Shown here: positions 27,044 through 34,792 of the stretch, piece by piece | How the letters are laid out: each line of letters begins with the position of its first letter | How positions within the stretch are numbered: position 1 is the first letter of the stretch | Assembly (NCBI GenBank): GCA_002314755.1 | Contig: DCHC01000039.1 | Span: 1 to 64,000 of the forward strand | DNA from: Faecalibacterium sp. UBA1762 | GTDB lineage: Bacteria > Bacillota > Clostridia > Oscillospirales > Ruminococcaceae | DNA: 64,000 bases | Reading direction: 5' to 3' | Notes under the pieces: generated by a model | What the model was told of the DNA's origin: nothing | The model's input: only the letters and a program-made list of their open reading frames with translations | The model's database searches: none | Made by a program: the position numbers and the translations under genes

Positions 27044-28225
27044 TCATTTGCTAAAAAGTGCAAGCAGAAGCCTTTCTATATAACGGTAAGCATCGTTATT
27101 GATCAGGTAACCCTTGAAATAGTACCCCAAATGATGTAGCAGGTACAGGGTATTCCATACCAACGCGTTGCCAAACAATATTGCAATTAATCCGTAATAC
27201 TTTGGTGTATTCAACAGCTTATGTTGAACAATCTCCTGTATCATCATTGCATATGCTACATAAGAAAACAGCATACCGATCATCAGGTATCGGAACATAT
27301 TGATATTGATCAGTACTGTCACACACACCGGACCCAGCATCAGTACCAGGCATCGTATCCGCTCACAAAAGAGGGCTTTCGCTTCAAAATCCGGTATTCT
27401 TTCTTTTAAATCATCCGCATTTTTGTTGATAATATAACATCCGGTCCATAGTATTATATAATTGGCGACATAATAGATGGCGTATATAGAGTAAATGCGG
27501 GCACAATTATTCACAAAATGATAGTCGGTATAAACCGGCAACAGTTTTTCCACAAGAAAATGCAGACACTCTTTCAGCCCAATATAGGCGCCGGGGTAGA
27601 CAATTAGTACGCAAATATACAATAACCCAAATGCATTGATGACATACAAAATCTTTTCTACCCATTTGAAATGTTTTTTGGGTGTTGCTGTCACCACGCC
27701 AAACACTAAGGGCAACAGCGTAATATGAAAACAAAATGCGGCAATAAGACTACTGCATACATAAAGAATATATTTTCTGCGGTAGAGAAATTGTAATGAA
27801 AAAAGGATAACGGCTAAGCCCATGGAATAGCGAATGGTGTTGGAAGTGAAGAGCAAAAAACTGACAGAGTACAAAAGGAAGAATATATGACGGTTGACCT
27901 GCATTACCCGCAACGCATAGCAGATCAGTAACGAAAAGGCCAAATAACCGATCGAACGAAAAAGAGGGAAGGGGATGCGCAGGCTTTTGAAAATGTATGA
28001 GAGAAATACATAACCGGGCTCATAATGAGATAAGCTGGCATAGCCTTCCCGGGAATAATCTTTCAGATACCAGGATAAATCAATGTTCTCACTGATAGCG
28101 TAAAAGCCGACAAAGATACTCATGAAAAAGATAGAAAGATACAATGCCAAATTATTCCTATTTTTGCGAAGAAGCGGCACAGCGTTCAGACCGATTACTG
28201 TACCGTAAAGCAGATATCCCAGCAT
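27044..28225 (-). CDS. EpsG-family polysaccharide polymerase
   Basis: A 393-residue membrane protein with ten or more helices. The early segment SENIDLSWYLKDYSREGY followed by YEPGYVFLSYIFK is the EpsG/Wzy-like pattern (Asp-Tyr-x-x-Tyr and EPG), and SNTIRYSMGLAVILFS with the Arg-Tyr helix is also typical. It would polymerise repeat units delivered by the Wzx flippase encoded in this operon. AGGAG precedes ATG. About 75 bases separate it from the upstream gene. Confidence 0.85.
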   Translation of the reverse strand: MLGYLLYGTVIGLNAVPLLRKNRNNLALYLSIFFMSIFVGFYAISENIDLSWYLKDYSREGYASLSHYEPGYVFLSYIFKSLRIPFPLFRSIGYLAFSLLICYALRVMQVNRHIFFLLYSVSFLLFTSNTIRYSMGLAVILFSLQFLYRRKYILYVCSSLIAAFCFHITLLPLVFGVVTATPKKHFKWVEKILYVINAFGLLYICVLIVYPGAYIGLKECLHFLVEKLLPVYTDYHFVNNCARIYSIYAIYYVANYIILWTGCYIINKNADDLKERIPDFEAKALFCERIRCLVLMLGPVCVTVLININMFRYLMIGMLFSYVAYAMMIQEIVQHKLLNTPKYYGLIAILFGNALVWNTLYLLHHLGYYFKGYLINNDAYRYIERLLLALFSK

Positions 28226-28301
28226 GACCTTGATCTCCTGTTAATCAAAATATGTTTTGTAGTATCTGATACGCATTGCACAAAATAGTGGTGTCTTCTG
28301 T

Positions 28302-29258
28302 CTACAATAATGCGATTTCTTGACACCAATGTTCAAATGTGTATTTTTTCAATATCTCATCCTCAACCGGTTGAAATGGCCGATCAAAAAAGGCCGCTAA
28401 ATCCTCCGGAGCATCTTCACCTACTATGAAAATATTCTCCGGTCTGTAAAAATCAGACTGCTTGACACAGGCGTTGTTCGTAAGGAGTTTTTTGCAGTAA
28501 AACAGGGCCTCCAGTGTTCTTAAGGTTAAACCCTGCTGCCCGGGCCTGACCAAATCTACCAGACAGTCATATTCCTTCAGCTTTTGTAGCATTTCCGGGT
28601 AGTCCATCATTCGGCGTTGCAGGGTGATACTTTGACGGGTTTCGGTCGATCTGTTGGGATTCACCACTGTAAAATTACATAAATATCCCTTTGCGGTTAA
28701 AACATCTGACAACTCTTCCAATAAGGATAACCGATTTTTATCACTTCCGCAAAAAAATAATTTTTTGGCATTTAAATGTTCGTTTGCAGACACACTTGCT
28801 GTACTGCCTTCCGGCATAAAATAAAATTGATGCAAATAACGGTAGCCCAGTTGCTCGCAAACACCGGGATCAAAACATACTATCGAATCAAAAACCGGTG
28901 TTTCCTGCAAAATGGCAGATAAATTATCGGATGGCAGATTCCATAACCACAAAATGAGCTTACCGCCATAGTACTTTTTTATCGTCTGTAATACGCCGGG
29001 GTGTAAACAAGCGTCAAAAAGAATGACCCGTTCATATTGCGGAAGGCTTTTAAGTATCTGCCGGTTCATTGTAAGCTCTGCTGAAATGGAATTCAATAGC
29101 TTAGTTACGGTTTTTTTTATTAAATGTCGTTCCCTTTGTACCCATAACGGATAGGGTGAGGCAACCTGCGCCCCGCAGGCCTCCATTTTTTCACTTATCC
29201 ACTGTTCAAAACTATTGTTGTTCAGTTTTAGAATCAGAATCTTTTGATATTTTTTCAT
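28302..29258 (-). CDS. Putative glycosyltransferase
   Basis: A 318-residue soluble protein. I do not recognise a precise family, but the layout is GT-B-like: an N-terminal alpha/beta part with LKSLPQYERVILFDACL, then KKLFFCGSDKNRLSLLEEL opening a second domain, and a C-terminal LVRPGQQGLTLRTLEALFY, similar to CgeB or LPS core transferases where a Glu near this helix contacts the donor. ATG 29258 is chosen because GGAAATGGG is upstream; it overlaps the preceding gene by 47 bases. Context (Wzx, Wzy, transferases) supports a role in repeat-unit assembly. Confidence 0.65.
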   Translation of the reverse strand: MKKYQKILILKLNNNSFEQWISEKMEACGAQVASPYPLWVQRERHLIKKTVTKLLNSISAELTMNRQILKSLPQYERVILFDACLHPGVLQTIKKYYGGKLILWLWNLPSDNLSAILQETPVFDSIVCFDPGVCEQLGYRYLHQFYFMPEGSTASVSANEHLNAKKLFFCGSDKNRLSLLEELSDVLTAKGYLCNFTVVNPNRSTETRQSITLQRRMMDYPEMLQKLKEYDCLVDLVRPGQQGLTLRTLEALFYCKKLLTNNACVKQSDFYRPENIFIVGEDAPEDLAAFFDRPFQPVEDEILKKYTFEHWCQEIALL

Positions 29259-30342
29259 AAAATGTACCCATTTCCTGTGCGATGGAACGAATATCGTATC
29301 CGGAGTTCTCAGCTTGCTCTGAATAACTTTTTCTGTTTTGATTTGGCAACGAAAGAATATTTTCAGCCCAAGTCTCTGCACCGTCCTGAAGAGAAAGCCA
29401 CCTGATCAGACCGCAATGAAGGTCTGCCTCAACTGGCACTCGGTCCGAAACGATACAAGGTAGTCCGGTAACCTGTGCTTCGATAAGAGAGATCCCTAAT
29501 CCCTCCCATAGGGACGGAAAGACAAAAACATCCATTGCATGGTAATACCGGTATAAGTTCTCTCTTTGTCCCAATAAAATCACATGGTTCTGCAGTCCGC
29601 TATCAACTATCTGACGTTCCACCTTTTCCCTGTCGGAACCGTCTCCTAACAGCAACAGCACGACATCTTTCCTTTGTTTTAACAGCTCGACAAAAATCTT
29701 CAATAAAAATATATGGTTTTTTGCCGGAACCATCCTTCCTACATGGCCAACCACATACTTTCCGTCCAGGTTCAACTGCTGTCGACATTCTGCTCGGGTC
29801 ACACTGTCAAAACCAAATTTTTGGGTATCAATTCCATTGGAAAGTACATGGTATTCTGGCTTTCGAGTTACTCTTTTTCCAAATAGCCACTGTCCTGCCT
29901 GTTGTGAACAGGCAAGAAAATAATCTGCCTGAAATCGAATGGGATATTGTAATATTGCCTTTACAACGCCGGAAAAACCTTTTCCGTTGGAGGTGCTGTG
30001 GCTATGGATAATTGTGGTTACACCGCACTGTTTTGCAATGGGCAGATATAGGCTGGCGTAACTGCGGATATGAGAATGTAACACAGTGTATTCCGGATGA
30101 AGAGTCAAAAATGTCCTCCATGCGTCCCGAATCATATGAACATTTCTGCCGGTGAAGCATGGCAGTTCATAAATGATTCCGCCCAGTGCCCGTATTTCGG
30201 CAGCATAATGTTGATTTTCCGGATGATCCACCACAAAATCAAATTGCAGCTTGCTGCGATCGATATGTCGGTATAGCTCCATAATTAACGCCTGTGAACC
30301 GCCTGCTTCCAAGGAGCCAATCATTTGTAAAACACGTATCAT
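29212..30342 (-). CDS. Glycosyltransferase family 4 (EpsF-like)
   Basis: A 376-residue GT-B transferase: MIRVLQMIGSLEAGGSQAL, HSHIRSYASLYLPIAK, TIIHSHSTSNGKG, HVGRMVPAKNHIFLL and WEGLGISLIEAQVTGLP. These match the EpsF group of exopolysaccharide transferases. It is a close relative of the gene at 25940, sharing the HS-x-S-x-NG-x-G and HVGR-x-x-PAKNH blocks. It overlaps the downstream gene by 47 bases. Confidence 0.9.
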   Translation of the reverse strand: MIRVLQMIGSLEAGGSQALIMELYRHIDRSKLQFDFVVDHPENQHYAAEIRALGGIIYELPCFTGRNVHMIRDAWRTFLTLHPEYTVLHSHIRSYASLYLPIAKQCGVTTIIHSHSTSNGKGFSGVVKAILQYPIRFQADYFLACSQQAGQWLFGKRVTRKPEYHVLSNGIDTQKFGFDSVTRAECRQQLNLDGKYVVGHVGRMVPAKNHIFLLKIFVELLKQRKDVVLLLLGDGSDREKVERQIVDSGLQNHVILLGQRENLYRYYHAMDVFVFPSLWEGLGISLIEAQVTGLPCIVSDRVPVEADLHCGLIRWLSLQDGAETWAENILSLPNQNRKSYSEQAENSGYDIRSIAQEMGTFYEKISKDSDSKTEQQ

Positions 30343-30399
30343 ATTACAGTCCCTTCTTTTACAGTTTACCGACTGTCTGTGTGGAGAATACTGTTTCGA

Positions 30400-31863
30400 C
30401 TAACCAGATAACCCTGTTCCATTTGTTCCTTTTACAGTATCTGCCCCTCCGAACAACCGTGCACGAAAAAGAGTGACAATCAAGGCATATCCGCCCGCTG
30501 AAATCAGAACCTGCAACGCTAATCGGTAATAATTTTCCGGTTGCAGCATCTCCAAAAATCGGCAAACTGCCACAACCCATCCACTGCCCAACAGGGCAAT
30601 TCCAAAAGGGACGGTAAACGGTTTCAATGAGAAAACATCGCTGCAGGAAACATAAGAAATAACAAAAACTGTTATCTCTGCAATCAATGTGGTAAATGCA
30701 GCCCCCGCAATGCCTAACCAGGGAATCAGAAACAGATTTAGCCCGATATTAACAATAGCGCTAATCAGCGACGCTTTTAAAATGACAAGCTCCCGTCTAT
30801 AATTCAACAGCACAATATTGACCAGTATATTGTTAACGGTTGCAAAAAAAAGAGCAAAGCACATTATTTTCAGCGCAGCTGCACCTGATCGATATTCCTC
30901 CCCCAGTAGTAGAGCCAATGCGGACTCGCCCACCCAAAATAAACCGGTCAATGTTGGCAGTACCAACAGCAAAATATTGCGGAACATATTGCAGGAAAGC
31001 TTTTGAAAGGAATGTGTTTCGCCATTTTTCAGATAATGGGCAATGCGGGGCATTGCCACCATACATATAGCGTTAATGAACTCTTTCACTGTGGAATAAA
31101 CAGTACCGGCTGCACGGTATTGCCCAACCTGAATATTACTTTGCATCAGCCCTAACATGGTAATGTCACTGTTCAGATATATTGTAACCATTGCCAGGTT
31201 TGCAAACAGTATCAGCACCGGTTTGGCAATCTCCCACGACCAGAATTTTCGCACCAACTGTAATCTGACATATTTGGAGGAATAGGACAAACCGGCAAGG
31301 CCATTCAGAACTGTGGAAGCAGTTAATATAAAAGCATAAGACAAGTAATCTTCCGGTGTTTTTACCAATAACACAACCAGAATGAGAGTCACCAGCTCGC
31401 TGACTATTTTAGTCACGGTTACAAACAGATAATTCTCAAAAGTCTTAAATATCCACTCTAACCGAAAAACCCCAAATACTATTTTCAGCGCCAGCACTCC
31501 AAGTATGATCTTTTGTTCAACAGACAATTCCGCAAACCGGATAAATAGCGCAAGCCCGACCAGTGCGACTCCTGTAGAATAAATGTTAAAAGTGAACAAT
31601 CTGTTAACCATGTCATTTAATTGCGTTTGATGATCCCGAAGACAGACGCACTCTCTGATTGCATAATTTTCAATGCCAAGCGAGGATATCAAAATAAAAT
31701 ATGAGATAACAGAATCACAAAAACAGACCAATCCGTAATTCTCTGCGCCCATTCTGCGCGTAACCAGCAAAAAAGACACTAATGGAAATAATAGGTTGCT
31801 GACCTTATTGATTAAAACAAACACGGTGTTTTGGGCCAACTGTTTATTGTGTTGCAGCTGCAT
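30400..31863 (-). CDS. Wzx-type polysaccharide flippase (MATE/MOP superfamily)
   Basis: A 487-residue protein with about twelve to fourteen membrane helices. The opening QNTVFVLINKVSNLLFPLVS, then VTRRMGAENYGLVCFCDSVI, is standard for oligosaccharide flippases that move undecaprenyl-linked repeat units across the membrane. GAGGAACTGAAGC precedes ATG 31863, which lies inside the upstream gene (20-base overlap). It makes this cluster a complete Wzx/Wzy-type assembly unit except for a priming transferase, which is not in the window. Confidence 0.9.
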   Translation of the reverse strand: MQLQHNKQLAQNTVFVLINKVSNLLFPLVSFLLVTRRMGAENYGLVCFCDSVISYFILISSLGIENYAIRECVCLRDHQTQLNDMVNRLFTFNIYSTGVALVGLALFIRFAELSVEQKIILGVLALKIVFGVFRLEWIFKTFENYLFVTVTKIVSELVTLILVVLLVKTPEDYLSYAFILTASTVLNGLAGLSYSSKYVRLQLVRKFWSWEIAKPVLILFANLAMVTIYLNSDITMLGLMQSNIQVGQYRAAGTVYSTVKEFINAICMVAMPRIAHYLKNGETHSFQKLSCNMFRNILLLVLPTLTGLFWVGESALALLLGEEYRSGAAALKIMCFALFFATVNNILVNIVLLNYRRELVILKASLISAIVNIGLNLFLIPWLGIAGAAFTTLIAEITVFVISYVSCSDVFSLKPFTVPFGIALLGSGWVVAVCRFLEMLQPENYYRLALQVLISAGGYALIVTLFRARLFGGADTVKGTNGTGLSG

Positions 31864-32947
31864 GCTTCAGTTCCTCAAGATATTTGGACACTACGACATC
31901 CCTATCCATTTCCTGTTCTACAAACTTTCTGCCGGCAAGTCCCATGGCTCTTCGTTCCTCGCAGGGCATTACTATCATTTTTTCCATTGCTTCAATTAAT
32001 GCCTGTTGGTTTCTTATGGGGACCAGCATACCGGAAACATCATTTACGACTGTCTCCCTGCAACCCAAATGGTCTGTTGTGATTATAGGTCTGCCGGTTG
32101 CGGCGGCTTCTAAAAGTGTGTTACTTAATCCCTCGTTATAGTAGCTGGGCAACACGACGCAGTGCGACATACTCAGTAGTGGTCGAGTGTCTTCCACAAA
32201 GCCGCAATAGAATACAATGCCCTTTTCTGTCAGCTGATGGAGTCTTCCCTGATATCCGTCCTCTATTAAGCCACAAACATAATACTCTGTATCAGGATAT
32301 TTTTCTTTTAGGGCCTCTGCAGCATTCAGATAATATTCTATTCCTTTTTCGTACATGATTCTGGCGGAGAATAAAAATCGGACGGAATCCTGCTGAGGAT
32401 ACGGTTGAAACTGAAATTTTTGAAAATTAACCCCGGAGCCGCTTACCAGCTGACTATTGCTGCTTACTATTTTGTTTCGAATAAAAAACTCCCGGTTAAC
32501 CTTGTTCTGAAAAAACACACTGGTAACACGGCGAAAAGCAATCCGGTACAAAGCAACCAACGCTAAGTGGTTTAGTCCCTTTGTCTCTACTGCAGTACCA
32601 AGGCCGGTAACCGTGCAGATGATAGGAACATTCCGCAGGCTTCGGCAGGCAAGCGCACAGTAAATATTTGGCTTGATCGTAAACGAAAACACCATTTCCG
32701 GATGCTCTGCTTTAATAATTTTTCTATACTGTATCAGCAGTGCAGCGTCTTCTAAAATTTTTGTGCCATGTCGATTGACCTCAACCTGAACATAGTCTAC
32801 GCCTATCCTTTGAAAGTCCGGTATTCGGGGACCATAGGGGGTTACAAGCACAACCCGATATCCAACACGCAGTAACTGTTGAATCAGCTCTAACTTAAAC
32901 AGATAGATGGAATAATCACTGTTGCCTACAATAAGAACGGATTTCAT
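31844..32947 (-). CDS. Glycosyltransferase family 4 (EpsD/CapM/PglA-like)
   Basis: A 367-residue GT-B transferase. FSFTIKPNIYCALACR and PIICTVTGLGTA are characteristic of the group that adds the second sugar to undecaprenyl-diphospho-N-acetyl-sugars. The donor domain carries FLFSARIMYEKGIEYYL and SYYNEGLSNTLLEAAATGRP. It is the first gene of the minus-strand operon, so it may act first after the priming enzyme. The ribosome site is weak (GGGGGG about 16 bases upstream). Confidence 0.9.
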   Translation of the reverse strand: MKSVLIVGNSDYSIYLFKLELIQQLLRVGYRVVLVTPYGPRIPDFQRIGVDYVQVEVNRHGTKILEDAALLIQYRKIIKAEHPEMVFSFTIKPNIYCALACRSLRNVPIICTVTGLGTAVETKGLNHLALVALYRIAFRRVTSVFFQNKVNREFFIRNKIVSSNSQLVSGSGVNFQKFQFQPYPQQDSVRFLFSARIMYEKGIEYYLNAAEALKEKYPDTEYYVCGLIEDGYQGRLHQLTEKGIVFYCGFVEDTRPLLSMSHCVVLPSYYNEGLSNTLLEAAATGRPIITTDHLGCRETVVNDVSGMLVPIRNQQALIEAMEKMIVMPCEERRAMGLAGRKFVEQEMDRDVVVSKYLEELKHAAATQ

Positions 32948-32996
32948 TATTAAAGTGTTTATACCCCCCTGACCGGTGATGTTACCTTTGGAAAAA

Positions 32997-33035
32997 AGAT
33001 AGATGAGAGCGATCTGAATCTATCTAAATAGTATA
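32997..33035 (-). promoter_or_regulatory. Candidate promoter -10 and 8-bp inverted repeat before the second polysaccharide operon
   Basis: On the minus strand TATACT (33035-33030) is a plausible -10, though no good -35 is seen 17 bases upstream. Just downstream AGATAGAT and ATCTATCT (32997-33025) form a perfect 8-13-8 inverted repeat at the expected start of transcription, a possible operator. Confidence 0.4.
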
Positions 33036-33111
33036 GCAAAAAACACTTTTTTGTGCCATACTATTTTGCGCAAATAATGTCTTGTTCAGTCGAATTCCTT
33101 GGAAATCTTAG

Positions 33112-34638
33112 TCAGCACCATTCAATGGTCGCAGGGGGCTTGCCGGTGATATCATATACCACTCTGCCTACGCCCTTGACCTCATTAACAATGCGGGTGG
33201 ACATGACACCCAGTGCCTTGTAGGGTACCTGAACAAATTCGCAGGTCATAAAGTCAGAGGTTTTTACCGCACGCAGGGCAACGGTATAATCATAGGTTCG
33301 GAAATCTCCTACCACACCGACAGAACGGGTATCGGTCAGTACGGCAAAATACTGGTCTGCCTTGACCCGGTGTTTTTTCATCTCCTCACGGAAGATATAA
33401 TCGGCATTCTGCAGAATTTCAATCTTTTCCGGCGTGATTTCCCCCATAATGCGGACGCCCAAACCCGGCCCGGGGAAGGGTTGACGATCCACATAGGCCC
33501 TGGCAAGACCCAACTGTCTGCCAATTATCCGAACCTCATCTTTAAAAAGACCTCTTAACGGCTCGACAACGCCGGTAAACTGCATATCCCTGGGCAGACC
33601 GCCTACATTGTGGTGGCTTTTGATGGTTGCCGCCTTGCTTCCCCCGGATTCAATGACATCAGGGTAGATGGTACCTTGTGCCAAAAAATTGACATGGGGC
33701 AGCTTTTTGGATTCCGCTTCAAATACCTTGACAAATTCGGCACCGATGATTTTGCGCTTTTGTTCGGGATCGGTAACCCCTTTCAGGGCTGTCAAAAAGC
33801 GTTCCTTTGCATTGACCCGGATAAAATGCAGATTTTTGCCGGAAAAGGCCTTTTCTACCTCGTCACCCTCATCCTTACGCATTAGACCGTGGTCCACAAA
33901 CACACAGTGCAGCTGACCCGGAATGGCTTTGGAAAGAAGCGCTGCGCAGACAGAGGAGTCCACACCGCCGGAAAGAGCCAGCAGAACATGACCGTCACCA
34001 ACCTGTTTTTTTACATCGGCAATCAGCCTGGCTTCCAGGTCTTTCAGATTGTAATCGCCGACCGCTCCACAGACGCGGTAAAGAAAATTTCGGATGATTT
34101 GGGTGCCGTTGGGGGTGCTTTCCACCTCCGGATGGAACTGAACGCCATACAACTTGCGCTTAGCACACTGAATCGAGGCATTTTGACAGTTCTTCGTACA
34201 AGCAATGGAATTAAAGCCTTCCGGCAGAACCGTGATCTGGTCGGTGTGGCTCATCAGACAAATCTGGTTTGGATCCATACCATGGTACAGGAGAGATTCC
34301 GGGTTGACCTGCATTTTGGTTTTGCCGTATTCGCTCAGGGCAGAACAGGCCTCCACCTTGCCGCCTACGCTCCAGGCGAGCAGCTGCGTGCCGTAGCAGA
34401 TGCCAAGCACCGGGATGCCCATCTCAAAGATGGCTTTATCACAGTGGGGAGAATGTTCATCATATACACTGTTGGGACCGCCGGTCAGAATGATGCCGAT
34501 GGGATCGATCTGACGGATTTCTTCCGGGGTAATGTCACCGGGTTTGATGATAGAGAACACGTGGCATTCTCTGACCCGGCGGGCGATCAGTTCTTTGTAC
34601 TGACCGCCGAAATCTAAAATTACAATTGTTTGTTGCAT
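33112..34638 (-). CDS. guaA: GMP synthase (glutamine-hydrolysing)
   Basis: A 508-residue enzyme that aminates XMP to GMP with glutamine and ATP. The N-terminal amidotransferase has the nucleophile in GICYGTQLL (Cys81) and FHPEVE (His169, Glu171); the ATP pyrophosphatase PP-loop is LSGGVDSSV (222-230); the dimerisation domain ends GKPPATIEWC. GAGGTGTATGT precedes ATG. Full length for the family. The roughly 115-base leader is AT-rich and contains a small AATATAAAGTAC-type hairpin, but no recognisable purine riboswitch. Confidence 0.97.
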   Translation of the reverse strand: MQQTIVILDFGGQYKELIARRVRECHVFSIIKPGDITPEEIRQIDPIGIILTGGPNSVYDEHSPHCDKAIFEMGIPVLGICYGTQLLAWSVGGKVEACSALSEYGKTKMQVNPESLLYHGMDPNQICLMSHTDQITVLPEGFNSIACTKNCQNASIQCAKRKLYGVQFHPEVESTPNGTQIIRNFLYRVCGAVGDYNLKDLEARLIADVKKQVGDGHVLLALSGGVDSSVCAALLSKAIPGQLHCVFVDHGLMRKDEGDEVEKAFSGKNLHFIRVNAKERFLTALKGVTDPEQKRKIIGAEFVKVFEAESKKLPHVNFLAQGTIYPDVIESGGSKAATIKSHHNVGGLPRDMQFTGVVEPLRGLFKDEVRIIGRQLGLARAYVDRQPFPGPGLGVRIMGEITPEKIEILQNADYIFREEMKKHRVKADQYFAVLTDTRSVGVVGDFRTYDYTVALRAVKTSDFMTCEFVQVPYKALGVMSTRIVNEVKGVGRVVYDITGKPPATIEWC

Positions 34639-34753
34639 ACATACACCTCAAAAAATATAAAGTACTTTTATATTTTACTACAAAAAAGGTAGGTATTTCA
34701 ATATTTTTTCACCGAGAGAGCTGAGAGTATTTTATTTTTATCATAAAAGAGAC

Positions 34754-34783
34754 CGCCTTGCACCATATTTTCGGTACAAGGCG
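34754..34783 (-). terminator. Terminator of the TIR/SLOG/HD-RyR operon
   Basis: On the minus strand CGCCTTGTACC pairs with GGTGCAAGGCG (one G-T pair) around an 8-nt loop and is followed by GTCTCTTTTATG. It starts 10 bases after the HD-RyR stop codon and marks the end of the six-gene operon. Confidence 0.75.
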
Positions 34784-34792
34784 TACATTCTT

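Noticed and set aside
33889..34617. A 242-codon plus-strand open frame antisense to guaA.
   Set aside because: It mirrors guaA codon structure, has no ribosome site and no recognisable protein features.
34639..34753. Purine riboswitch upstream of guaA.
   Set aside because: The leader is short and AT-rich with only a small hairpin; none of the conserved purine-aptamer loop sequences is visible.
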